33,318 nucleotides of DNA, taken from the NCBI RefSeq assembly GCF_018145875.1, contig NZ_JAGSSV010000027.1, positions 1 to 33,318 on the forward strand, read 5' to 3'. Below the pieces are notes generated by a model. That model had not been told where the DNA came from. It ran no database searches and was given only the letters and a program-made list of their open reading frames with translations. Source of the DNA: Marinomonas vulgaris (GTDB taxonomy: Bacteria > Pseudomonadota > Gammaproteobacteria > Pseudomonadales > Marinomonadaceae). The stretch's first letter is position 1; each line of letters begins with the position of its first letter. Both the position numbers and the translations under genes were made by a program. Positions 24,243 to 32,103 of the stretch are shown here, piece by piece.

Positions 24243-24511
24243 AGCTTTTCTTTTTTGACGTTCCGTTGGACACCGCTGGTCGAGCTTTTGACTCGGCCAG
24301 ACTTACATTTTCCTCCACGTCCACTATCTGACTTAGTTCGTAAAACCCCGTTGTCAGATAACACCGTTCCAGTGTCTAAAATAAAATGAATCGCCCGTTT
24401 CTTAATGACCAGTGATGCATTGTTGTCTGCATTTCTTACAACAAAGGACATTAGCTTAGGTTTTTGTCTTGGAAACTCGATAGCTTTAGCTACGAGCAGT
24501 TCATAGACCAA
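24233..24511 (-). CDS. Small basic hypothetical protein
   Basis: This 92-residue frame is not recognised. The first half is mixed alpha/beta-like (ELLVAKAIEFPRQKPKLMSF). The second half is rich in Lys, Ser and Gly (SDSGRGGKCKSGRVKSS) and may be disordered or nucleic-acid binding. Translation might start at the internal Met21 instead. The stop codon lies inside a good terminator hairpin, which supports a real transcript. It begins 13 bp after the C1 reductase stop on the same strand and could be read through from that operon. It abuts a hipA relic, so it may be part of the event that destroyed hipA. Confidence 0.35.
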   Translation of the reverse strand: MVYELLVAKAIEFPRQKPKLMSFVVRNADNNASLVIKKRAIHFILDTGTVLSDNGVLRTKSDSGRGGKCKSGRVKSSTSGVQRNVKKEKLAA

Positions 24512-24523
24512 ATACTAGAAACG

Positions 24524-25438
24524 CTAAGGCATTTTTTTCAACAAGATGTGAAGAATATCTTTAAAGATTTCACGCTCTGACTCATTAAGCATGGCAAGGA
24601 TATCTTCTTGCTGTTGATTGGAAATCGCCCATAAACGCTCAGCCATGTCGTGACCTTTACTGGTTAACGAAAGGTTGTCATCAATGAGTTCAAAGCTTTT
24701 TAGACTATCAAGACCACTAGAGACATCAACAGCGGGAATAGTAACTAGCTGTGTCAAATCTTCTACGCTGGTGCCATTGGTATCGCTAAGTACTAGTAGT
24801 AAACGTGCTTCGCTGGTATTCAATCCAGTTGAGGACTGCTTAGGCAGATAATTCTCTTGAATTTTCTGCAGTACTTTAGTCATCAAATAAATAGAGCTGT
24901 CATGCAAACGAGCCAATGTTTGTTCCGACGCAACATTTTGAGCCGGTGTTTTTGCCCCGGTAAAAGGGATGGCGCCGGCATAGCTACCTTGAACATACAG
25001 TAAAGGAGCGCGGCCATGATTTTCAAAAGCAACGACTTTACCAATCATGATCCAGTGGTCACCGCCATCGACAATTTGATACTTTTCACACTGAAAATTG
25101 GCGGCGGTATTCATTAATAGTGGAGCGTCGCCCGCACCAGGTTGAGTCTCAACATTGGCAAATTTATCGTCACTGGGCTTAGCGAAATTATTGGACAAAT
25201 CAATTTGATCTGCCGCTAAGATATTGACAGAAAAGTGAGAGGCGTTATCAAATACGGCGTAGCTGCTGGAGGTTTTAACGATACTCCAAAGCACTAAAGG
25301 TGGATCAAGTGAGACTGAGTTGAAGCTGTTTGCTGTAACCCCAACTTGAGTGCCGTCACTAGACTTAGCGGTAATGACGGTAACGCCAGTGGCAAAGTTG
25401 CCAAGGCAACGGCGAAATTTTTTCGCATCAAATTCCAT
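24524..25438 (-). CDS. 4-hydroxyphenylacetate 3-monooxygenase, reductase component (C1-type, with MarR-like domain)
   Basis: This 304-residue protein has an N-terminal flavin-reductase domain at about 1-165. It begins FRRCLGNFATGVTVITAKSS and includes VGVTANSFNSVSLDPPLVLW and HFSVNILAADQ. A linker leads to a C-terminal winged-helix MarR-like domain at about 180-304, with LNTSEARLLLVLSDTNGTSV and LTSKGHDMAERLW. This exact architecture and length is known from the C1 component of Acinetobacter baumannii HPA hydroxylase. In C1 the MarR-like domain is autoinhibitory and HPA binding stimulates NADH oxidation. The protein supplies reduced flavin to the oxygenase encoded just upstream. AGGA precedes the ATG by 8 bp. 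Assignment to HPA is strengthened by the surrounding pathway. Confidence 0.88.
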   Translation of the reverse strand: MEFDAKKFRRCLGNFATGVTVITAKSSDGTQVGVTANSFNSVSLDPPLVLWSIVKTSSSYAVFDNASHFSVNILAADQIDLSNNFAKPSDDKFANVETQPGAGDAPLLMNTAANFQCEKYQIVDGGDHWIMIGKVVAFENHGRAPLLYVQGSYAGAIPFTGAKTPAQNVASEQTLARLHDSSIYLMTKVLQKIQENYLPKQSSTGLNTSEARLLLVLSDTNGTSVEDLTQLVTIPAVDVSSGLDSLKSFELIDDNLSLTSKGHDMAERLWAISNQQQEDILAMLNESEREIFKDILHILLKKMP

Positions 25439-25466
25439 GGTAGGTTTCCTATTATTGTATTTATTG

Positions 25467-25506
25467 TACGCATTACCAAGTAGGGTTTAACTCTTGGTAA
25501 TGCGTA
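25467..25506. other. Strong intercistronic hairpin between hydroxylase oxygenase and reductase genes
   Basis: Perfect 14-bp arms (TACGCATTACCAAG and complement) surround a 12-base loop, in the 89-bp gap between the C2-type and C1-type genes. No T-run follows on the minus strand. A role in unequal expression of the two subunits, through partial termination or mRNA protection, is plausible. Confidence 0.65.
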
Positions 25507-25527
25507 ATGAGAGGAATAAAGCGGGTG

Positions 25528-26697
25528 TTACAGAAGAGTCGGATCGGGTTCTAGGCCCATGATCTCACGACCAAAGATCTGAGCACACACGTCATAGTCG
25601 GTGTAGGCGTGGGCACAAGTAATATTGCTATCACGGAATAAGCGCTGTGCTTCTTTATCCAAATACCAGTTACTTGCCCCCATACTGCTGAACAGACGAT
25701 TTACAGCTTCGACACACATTTTGATGACATAAGCTTGGTTTGTGCGCCACTCAGCTAATGTCGCACGATCTGGGTAACGATGTGCTTCTGCGTATTCAGC
25801 ATGTTCATCCCACGTTTTTTCAAGGAAAGCACGGGCAGCCATAACTTGATGTGACGATTCGGCAATTCGTAAAATAGCAGGTGTCGCGGCTCCCACTCTG
25901 GCGCCTGTATAAGCGCGGATACGACCAGCGGTTGCTTCTTTGAAATGCTCTAGCATGCGTTCAGCAATACCAAGACCAATAGCTGAAAAACCAGAAGCAA
26001 AATAAGGGCGGTAAGGTGAATAGAAAATTTTGCTGTCAGGGTATAAGCCGAACCCACCTGATTTCCCTTCCATCATGTCTTTGGCTTTTTGAATACGATG
26101 TTCAGGGACAAACTTGTCTTTAATCACCAAGGTTTTCGTACCACTGCCTTTCATCGCGGCAGAATACCAGTCGTCATCGATGGTGTAATCCGTAGCAGGA
26201 ATCAAAGCAAAACAATGATCTTTAGTGCCTCCAGCATTTTCACGTAAAAAACCACATAGTGCCCATTCTGCGTGTTCGCAGCCACTACTCCAACGCATGT
26301 CACCCGTAAAAATGACACCGCCTTCGGTTTCCTCATACCTACCAAAAGGCGCAATACTACTACTGGCTAGCGCATCGGTGTCACTGCTCCAAATATCGTC
26401 TTGAGCCTGTTTTGGGAAAAGTGCGATCTGATGGCTGTGAGTACAAAGCAAGCTAAAAGCCCATGCGGTACTAGCGCAAGCGCCAGCAAGGGCTGCGATG
26501 CAATCACCGAATTGCGGTAGAGAAATTTCGTGACCTCCGTATGCTTTAGGAAGAAAAGCTTTGTGCAACTCGACTTTTTTCAAAAGAGCGATATTTTCGG
26601 CAGGTACTTTTCTTAATTCTTCGGTTTCGCTGGCTCTTTGTGCGATTTCTGGAAGTACTTCTTTTAATGCGTCTAACATAGGGTTGTGACGTTTCAT
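25528..26697 (-). CDS. 4-hydroxyphenylacetate 3-monooxygenase, oxygenase component (C2-type)
   Basis: This 389-residue flavin-dependent monooxygenase has the acyl-CoA dehydrogenase fold. N-terminal helices (1-85) lead into ACASTAWAFSLLCTHSHQIA, a hallmark of the C2/HsaA/TftD-type group. Then follow a beta domain with SSGCEHAEWALCGFL and WYSAAMKGSGTKTLVIKD, and a C-terminal helical bundle with SSMGASNWYLDKEAQRLFRD. His87 and Ser113 have the spacing of the reported active-site His/Ser of Acinetobacter C2. It hydroxylates HPA to homoprotocatechuate using reduced FMN/FAD from the next gene. No HpaB/HpaC homologue appears in the window. AGGA lies 7 bp before the ATG. Confidence 0.87.
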   Translation of the reverse strand: MKRHNPMLDALKEVLPEIAQRASETEELRKVPAENIALLKKVELHKAFLPKAYGGHEISLPQFGDCIAALAGACASTAWAFSLLCTHSHQIALFPKQAQDDIWSSDTDALASSSIAPFGRYEETEGGVIFTGDMRWSSGCEHAEWALCGFLRENAGGTKDHCFALIPATDYTIDDDWYSAAMKGSGTKTLVIKDKFVPEHRIQKAKDMMEGKSGGFGLYPDSKIFYSPYRPYFASGFSAIGLGIAERMLEHFKEATAGRIRAYTGARVGAATPAILRIAESSHQVMAARAFLEKTWDEHAEYAEAHRYPDRATLAEWRTNQAYVIKMCVEAVNRLFSSMGASNWYLDKEAQRLFRDSNITCAHAYTDYDVCAQIFGREIMGLEPDPTLL

Positions 26698-26946
26698 TTG
26701 GCTATCCTTTTATTTTTATTACTTAATTTCGACCAGTATCAATACTTAACGAGCACAAATGAATGTTCTTTTTAGACAAAGGTTAGGACTTTTCCAGAAT
26801 CTCCATTATTTAGCCTCAAACAGATGTTGTTATATGAGGTGTTTGTTTGACGGGCCGATTGTCCACAAGAAGCGACTGTTGTTGTTTTTAAAATCAGTAA
26901 GAAGATAAATATTCTGAAAGTGGTTAATAGGTACGAGGGATAAAAA

Positions 26947-26964
26947 ATGTCCCTTTAGGGACAT
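26947..26964. promoter_or_regulatory. Shared palindromic operator, copy 2
   Basis: ATGTCCCTTTAGGGACAT has perfect 8-bp arms around TT and matches 17 of 18 bases of the site at 9650-9667. It lies in the 321-bp divergent region between the hydroxylase (start 26697) and tctC (start 27019), 54 bp from the latter. The rest of 26698-27018 is AT-rich promoter DNA in which I see no gene. Confidence 0.7.
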
Positions 26965-27018
26965 GGAATACGGTGTTTGATGGGTGTAGCTTGGAAAATA
27001 TCACCCAAAAGAGTAAAT

Positions 27019-27978
27019 ATGATGAAAAAAACTATAAATCAAACATGTAAGCTACTCGCAGCATCCGCTTTATTAAGCAGTGTCTTTGCCGGCACAGTGG
27101 CCATGGCTGCTGATTATCCTAACCGCCCCGTTAAGTTTATTGTACCTTGGCCACCAGGCGATCTAGAAGACGTGCTGACTCGCATTATTGCAGAGGAAAT
27201 GTCTAAGGAAACGGGTGTACCGGCTACTGTGGTAAATAAGCCTGGTGGCGGTGGCGTATTAGGTGCAACGACGGTGGCTCAGTCTCGTCCCGATGGCAGC
27301 GTGATTGGCTCTTTTGTAGTGGATTTGTTGACCACACAAGTCGTTGGTGGCAACGCGCCTTACTCTGCCGACGCGTTTGTTCCAGTCGGTATCTTTCTCG
27401 ATTACCCCTTCGTATTGGCCGTTAAATCAGACGCGCCTTACAACACTTTAGGTGAGCTTGCTGATTATGCCAAAAGCCATCAAGTCTCATTAGGTCATTT
27501 TGGTTATCAAGCCACTCCCACAGCAATTACTTTTAAAGCCGCTGACAAACTCAACTTCAAGTTTGCTTCCGATTCTGCGTTCGATGCTCTCGATTGTTCT
27601 ACATTGGCCAATGGCGATGCGGATGTGATTAACACAACCACACAGTTAATCCTGCCTTGTTTAGATTCCAAAGAAGTGAAATTACTGACCTCTTTCACAT
27701 ACAACCGTTTAGTTATAAGTCCAGATATTCCAACCCTTAGCGAAGCGGCGGGCATTTCACAAACGTTGTGGAATGGTTTGTTCGTTAAAAAAGGGACTCC
27801 ACAAGCCACCATCGACAAAATAGCATCCATTGCAGAACAGGCTTTGCAGCGGCCAGAAGTGCTAAAACTACAGGCAACAACAGGTGCTGGTGTGTATTGG
27901 ACAAGTGCAGATAATGCCAAGAAGTTAGTCGAACATGACTATAAAAATGCTGAAGAACTTTCTAAATACGTAAACTGA
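27019..27978 (+). CDS. tctC: Tripartite tricarboxylate transporter substrate-binding protein (TctC/Bug family)
   Basis: The protein is about 319 residues from the ATG at 27019, with AGAG 5 bp upstream; the longer frame from 26977 would put 14 residues before the signal peptide. The signal peptide ends near VAMAADYP. The Bug fold shows YPNRPVKFIVPWPPGDLEDV, PGGGGVLGATTVAQS and a C-terminal lobe with KKGTPQATIDKIA. The usual P.GG..D loop is replaced by PPGDLED, suggesting a ligand other than citrate. By context it may bind HPA, 4-hydroxyphenylpyruvate or a related aromatic acid. A 10-bp hairpin follows the stop, as often seen after binding-protein genes. Confidence 0.9.
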   Translation: MMKKTINQTCKLLAASALLSSVFAGTVAMAADYPNRPVKFIVPWPPGDLEDVLTRIIAEEMSKETGVPATVVNKPGGGGVLGATTVAQSRPDGSVIGSFVVDLLTTQVVGGNAPYSADAFVPVGIFLDYPFVLAVKSDAPYNTLGELADYAKSHQVSLGHFGYQATPTAITFKAADKLNFKFASDSAFDALDCSTLANGDADVINTTTQLILPCLDSKEVKLLTSFTYNRLVISPDIPTLSEAAGISQTLWNGLFVKKGTPQATIDKIASIAEQALQRPEVLKLQATTGAGVYWTSADNAKKLVEHDYKNAEELSKYVN

Positions 27979-27992
27979 TCGTTAATAGTATA

Positions 27993-28016
27993 GAAGCCAA
28001 CAGCGATGTTGGCTTC
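27993..28016 (+). other. Hairpin after tctC
   Basis: GAAGCCAACA and TGTTGGCTTC (10 bp, perfect) enclose a GCGA tetraloop, with no T-tract. It probably protects the tctC message or partially terminates transcription before the aldehyde dehydrogenase gene. Confidence 0.6.
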
Positions 28017-28051
28017 GGTCATTGGCAAACATAATAATAAACGGAGAGCAC

Positions 28052-29410
28052 ATGGCTTTAGATATCCTTAATCCAGCAACTAAACAGATTTATAAAACCA
28101 TTGGAACTTCTACGGTAGACGATGTGCAGGTCGCGGTTGAAAACAGCAAAACCGCCTTTGTTACTTGGTCCGCAAAGTCCCATGAAGAGCGTGCAGAAGC
28201 GCTTCATGCCGTGGCGAATGCTATTAAAGCCGCCGGCGCAGAACTGGCCAGCATGGTGACATCGGAACAGGGCAAACCTCTTGGGTTAGCTCAGTTTGAA
28301 GTAGGCGGGGCGGTTGGTTGGACTCACTACAATGCGGCGCTAACCATGGAGCCGGAAGTTCTCGAAGACAGTCCAGAGCGCACGGTGGAAGTACATCGAA
28401 TGCCGATAGGTGTTGTGGCGTCGATTACACCGTGGAATTGGCCATTAATGATTGCGATTTGGCACATTATGCCTGCATTGCGAGCTGGAAATAGTGTGGT
28501 TATTAAACCTTCTTCATTGACACCGATCAGCACGTTAAAGTTGGCCGACATTATTAACCAGCACACAATACCAAACTTGGTTCAGGTAGTGATAGGTGAA
28601 AAAGAAGTTGGTGAACCATTACTAACGCACCCAGATGTGAAAAAAGTGGTGTTTACTGGTTCCACTCCGGTTGGAAAGCGCATCGCACAACTGGTAGCAG
28701 GGGATTTGAAAAAAGTCACCTTAGAGTTGGGCGGTAACGACGCGGGTATTGTGTTAGAAAATGCCAACATCGACGCCTTGGCTGAAAAAATCTTCATGAC
28801 GTCCTTCGTTAACATGGGTCAGACCTGTGCTTGTTTGAAGCGTCTGTACGTCCATCGCTCCAAATACGAGGCATTGTGTGATGCCTTGGTTAAGATTGCC
28901 GCTGCGCAAGTTGTAGGCGATGGTATGCAGTCGGGAGTGACTTTTGGCCCTGTGCAAAACGCCAGCCAGTACGAAAAAGTCAATGCCATGATTGCACAGG
29001 CGAAAGCCTCAGGTGCTGAGGTGATTGCGCCAGAATTACCAGCAGGACTTAACGGCTATTTCATTGCACCAACCATCATTAAAAACCCACCTATCACATT
29101 GGATGTGGTGTGCGATGAGCAATTTGGTCCTGTGTTACCGATCATTCCTTACGATGATCTTGAAGCGGTGATGGAAACAGCGATCCATAAAGAGTTTGCC
29201 TTGGGTGGATCTGTGTGGGGTGAGCCCAGTGAACAACTGGAATGGGTGATTAGCCAGTTAGATTCTGGGACTGTGTGGGTGAACAACCATGCCGAAGTCC
29301 TACCCCATGTTCCTTTTGGCGGCAACAAATCCTCTGGATTAGGCGTTGAATTTGGTATGGAAGGGTTATTGGAAAATACGGTTCGCAAGGTTATCAACCG
29401 AGCTAAATAA
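28052..29410 (+). CDS. NAD(P)-dependent aldehyde dehydrogenase
   Basis: The protein is 452 residues from the ATG at 28052 (GGAGA 4 bp upstream); an in-frame TTG at 28022 is less likely. Catalytic Cys259 lies in MGQTCACLKR, Glu225 in TLELGGND, and Asn129 in TPWNWP. The body resembles the AldA-like ALDH branch of unknown or broad substrate. Two roles fit the region: 4-hydroxyphenylacetaldehyde to HPA after amine oxidation, or succinate semialdehyde (the HpaI product) to succinate. Sequence alone does not decide. It lies inside the TTT transporter operon, between tctC and uspA, with hairpins on both sides. Confidence 0.88.
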   Translation: MALDILNPATKQIYKTIGTSTVDDVQVAVENSKTAFVTWSAKSHEERAEALHAVANAIKAAGAELASMVTSEQGKPLGLAQFEVGGAVGWTHYNAALTMEPEVLEDSPERTVEVHRMPIGVVASITPWNWPLMIAIWHIMPALRAGNSVVIKPSSLTPISTLKLADIINQHTIPNLVQVVIGEKEVGEPLLTHPDVKKVVFTGSTPVGKRIAQLVAGDLKKVTLELGGNDAGIVLENANIDALAEKIFMTSFVNMGQTCACLKRLYVHRSKYEALCDALVKIAAAQVVGDGMQSGVTFGPVQNASQYEKVNAMIAQAKASGAEVIAPELPAGLNGYFIAPTIIKNPPITLDVVCDEQFGPVLPIIPYDDLEAVMETAIHKEFALGGSVWGEPSEQLEWVISQLDSGTVWVNNHAEVLPHVPFGGNKSSGLGVEFGMEGLLENTVRKVINRAK

Positions 29411-29423
29411 ACCGTGAGCAATA

Positions 29424-29455
29424 AGAGAGCCACCTAAACGGTGGCTCTCTTGTTT
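29424..29455 (+). terminator. Hairpin between aldehyde dehydrogenase and uspA
   Basis: AGAGAGCCACC and GGTGGCTCTCT (11 bp, perfect) around TAAAC, followed by TGTTT. The weak T-run suggests partial termination. The uspA start is 17 bp after the stem. Confidence 0.6.
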
Positions 29456-29466
29456 GGAGCAAATAC

Positions 29467-29979
29467 ATGAACAATATTTTGTATGCGTCGGACCTCGAGA
29501 AGGGCAGTAGAGCTGTATTGCGTGCTGCCTTGTCACAAGCCATTATGTCCAACGCAAAAATTTTCTTTTTGCACGTGTCTGAGCAATTCCACCGAGGAAA
29601 CGACGACAGCTTCGTTGGATTCAAAATAAAAAAATCCCAAGATGCCCATGCTGATTCATTAAAAGAAGAGCTGCGTGTTTATATGCGTCAACGTATCGAG
29701 CGTTTTATAGCCGAAGAGCTCAGCGACATTGCCTTCAGTGACGATCGTATTGAAATCGTCGTTCGCTTTGGGGAGCCGGCGAATAAAATTGTTGAAACAG
29801 TAAAGGATGTATCAGCGGACATGGTCGTGATGGGTGACCGAAGAGTGAACGCTTTATCACGCATGTTTCTTGGATCAACGGCACAAAAAGTCATCCATAA
29901 CGCCACTGTGCCCATTTTGATTGTACCCATTTCAAAGGCAATTGAGAACGATGCGTTAGGGGGCGAAAATGGACATTGA
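29467..29979 (+). CDS. Universal stress protein (UspA family)
   Basis: This 170-residue UspA domain starts NNILYASDLEKGSRAVLRAA. Its C-terminal nucleotide loop, VVMGDRRVNALSRMFLGSTA, fits the G-2X-G-9X-G(S/T)-like ATP-binding pattern, although the first glycine pair is altered (GDRR). Its stop overlaps the tctB start by 11 bp, so it is tightly coupled to the transporter. The ectoine TRAP system TeaABC has an analogous UspA regulator, TeaD. A similar role as a regulatory subunit of this TTT transporter is inferred. Confidence 0.88.
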   Translation: MNNILYASDLEKGSRAVLRAALSQAIMSNAKIFFLHVSEQFHRGNDDSFVGFKIKKSQDAHADSLKEELRVYMRQRIERFIAEELSDIAFSDDRIEIVVRFGEPANKIVETVKDVSADMVVMGDRRVNALSRMFLGSTAQKVIHNATVPILIVPISKAIENDALGGENGH

Positions 29980-30496
29980 AAACCGTAAATCAAGGTTGTT
30001 TTTTCTTATCATAGTGGTACTGAGCGCCTATCTTATAGTGTTTTTTCAGGATTACACAGTCGATGTTAAACGAAACCATGGCTGGTTTACTAAACCCTAT
30101 GTGGCGCCATTGTTTGGTCTAGGCGTGCTGTTATTCTTTTCATTGATAAAGTTGATATTGGTGATAAGGCCGATTGAAGGTGAAAAAAGTCTGATCGAGA
30201 ACTTAGCAGACAGCTTGACGCATCACCGCGTGGTCCTGATCACAGCCGTTTTATTTTATGTCTACATTAATGCCATTACCGTCATCGGATTTGTTTTATC
30301 GACTACCTTGTTTGTGTTGTCGATTGTGTGGCTAAGCCGTTTGTTATCCGTTCTGTGGGCTATTAATACTCTGGTGGCCGTCGCCATAATTACCTTGATA
30401 TTCCGTGTTGGCGTAAACATCTGGATTCCTGATGTGGCCTTGTATGAAGCCCTGTTTAGCGGCGAAACCCTTTGGTTTATGAATAAATATTTTTAG
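29969..30496 (+). CDS. tctB: Tripartite tricarboxylate transporter small permease (TctB family)
   Basis: This 175-residue protein has four predicted membrane helices (around 10-25, 45-65, 85-115 and 120-145) in the TctB pattern. Sequence similarity in this family is low, but its position between uspA and tctA and its size are typical. It overlaps uspA by 11 bp, and the tctA start follows within 10 bp. Confidence 0.85.
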   Translation: MDIENRKSRLFFLIIVVLSAYLIVFFQDYTVDVKRNHGWFTKPYVAPLFGLGVLLFFSLIKLILVIRPIEGEKSLIENLADSLTHHRVVLITAVLFYVYINAITVIGFVLSTTLFVLSIVWLSRLLSVLWAINTLVAVAIITLIFRVGVNIWIPDVALYEALFSGETLWFMNKYF

Positions 30497-30505
30497 AGAG
30501 TGAGC

Positions 30506-31987
30506 ATGGATTTAATAGCATTAGGCATTAATGAAGTCTTTGGTAACGGTGTTATTTGGGCGGTTATTATTGGCGCACTGATTGGTGTAACAATCGGATC
30601 AATTCCAGGTTTAGAGCCTGCGGGTGTGATGGCCATTTTGTTGCCTCTAACCTTTACGATGGAGCCATTATTTGGTGTGACCCTGTTGTTGGGTGTGTAT
30701 GGTGGTGCTTGGTATGGCGGTGCCATCCCCGCTATTTTAATGAATACGCCCGGTACCCCCGTGGCGGTATTAACCACCTACGATGGCTACCCCATGGCGA
30801 AAAAAGGTCATGGAAAAAAAGCTCTGTCGATAGCTTATACATCGTCTTTTTTTGGTGGCATCGTCAGTGTGTTGTCTTTGGTCTTTTTTGCACCAGCTTT
30901 ATCACAGGTCGCAACCCTATTCGGCAGCGCTGAATTTGCCATGTTGGCACTTTTAGGGATGGTTTTCGTTGTATTAGCACACAATAAATACGCCTTAGAA
31001 GCAGCAGCCATGATTGGGCTGGGGATGTTTTTGGGCACCGTGGGTATTGACCGTTCTTACAATTCGCAAGTGTACACCTTTGATCAAGATTGGTTGTTAG
31101 CCGGTGTGCCTTTGGTGCCAGCCGTAATCGGCTTATTTGCCATGTCTCAAGGGTATGTTTTGATATCGTCCAAGGGAGGAGACTCTTTTAAAACCAAGTT
31201 AGAAGGCTCTGGTCGTTTTGAAGGCTTTACTGTTCTGATGCGTAACAAGGTTACGGCGATACGCTCAGCTATTTTGGGTGTTGTGATGGGGTTATTGCCT
31301 GGCGTTGGGGAATTTGGTTCACAGTTCTTTTCTTATACCTTGGCACAGAAGTTCTCGAAAAACCCAGATGAATTTGGCAAGGGTGCAGAGGCTGGTATTG
31401 TAGCATCAGAAACGTCGAACAATGCAGTAACTGCGTCGGTTCTTGTTCCTCTGTTAGCCTTTGGCATTCCTGCAGATGCTTTGATGGCCATGTTGTTGTC
31501 AGTCTTTATGGTACACAACTATACACCTGGCCCACGCCTATTTACCGAGCATCCAGAGTTTATCTCTGGCCTGTACGTTTCTTTGTTTATGATGAACGTG
31601 TTTATCTTTGTGTATTTAACGTTTGCGTCAAAGTACATTGTGAACATTACTCGCATACGTGGACGCTTTATTGGTTCACTGATATTTGTGTTGGGTTTTT
31701 TAGGCGCCTACAGTCAAAATTATCAGTTCAGTGATGCTTTTATTGCCTTAGGTTTTTCTATCATCGGCTATATCATGAAGAAAAATAATATTCCTGCAGT
31801 GCCCATTATTCTGGGGTTGGTGTTAGGTCCGGTTTTTCTAAATCGAATGCGTCAAGCGCTAGGGGTATCCAACGGGGAGTTCAGTATTTTCTTCGATCGT
31901 CCTATAGCCTTAACCTTGCTGTCAGTGACTGTGTTATCGATCGCGGTGTTTGTGTTTAGTAAAGTGCGTGACGCTCGCCGAGATTGA
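30506..31987 (+). CDS. tctA: Tripartite tricarboxylate transporter large permease (TctA family)
   Basis: The protein is 493 residues from the ATG at 30506; the in-frame GTG at 30500 overlaps the ribosome site. About 12 membrane helices are expected. Family signatures are IGSIPGLEPAGVMAILLPLT near residue 34, the YGGAWYGGAIPAILMNTPGT region and ETSNNAVTASVLVPLLAFGI near residue 300. It is the translocating subunit in the inner membrane. It completes tctC-aldh-uspA-tctB-tctA, and a good terminator follows at 32027. Confidence 0.93.
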   Translation: MDLIALGINEVFGNGVIWAVIIGALIGVTIGSIPGLEPAGVMAILLPLTFTMEPLFGVTLLLGVYGGAWYGGAIPAILMNTPGTPVAVLTTYDGYPMAKKGHGKKALSIAYTSSFFGGIVSVLSLVFFAPALSQVATLFGSAEFAMLALLGMVFVVLAHNKYALEAAAMIGLGMFLGTVGIDRSYNSQVYTFDQDWLLAGVPLVPAVIGLFAMSQGYVLISSKGGDSFKTKLEGSGRFEGFTVLMRNKVTAIRSAILGVVMGLLPGVGEFGSQFFSYTLAQKFSKNPDEFGKGAEAGIVASETSNNAVTASVLVPLLAFGIPADALMAMLLSVFMVHNYTPGPRLFTEHPEFISGLYVSLFMMNVFIFVYLTFASKYIVNITRIRGRFIGSLIFVLGFLGAYSQNYQFSDAFIALGFSIIGYIMKKNNIPAVPIILGLVLGPVFLNRMRQALGVSNGEFSIFFDRPIALTLLSVTVLSIAVFVFSKVRDARRD

Positions 31988-32026
31988 TCTTTTTGTTGTA
32001 AGGTATTGATTGAAAATATCAAAAAG

Positions 32027-32075
32027 ACCGACTGATTAGTGTTTTGTAAGAACACCATCAAGTCGGTTTTTTTTT
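32027..32075 (+). terminator. Rho-independent terminator after tctA
   Basis: ACCGACT pairs with AGTCGGT, and the inner GAT-AGTGTT / AACACCATC arms extend the stem. Nine T residues follow. Confidence 0.85.
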
Positions 32076-32103
32076 GTTTGCCCAGCGACGCTGGCAGCCC
32101 CAT

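Noticed and set aside
4515..24505. 20-base near-match GCTTTAGCTAC.AG.AGTTCA at about 4525 (after hipA) and about 24484 (start of the small ORF)
   Set aside because: Two mismatches in 20 bases is roughly the number expected once by chance in a window this long. The flanks do not extend the match.
24524..25438. Reading the C1 reductase as a stand-alone MarR regulator (HpaR)
   Set aside because: The MarR-like part is the C-terminal third of one continuous frame with a flavin-reductase domain, the known C1 architecture.
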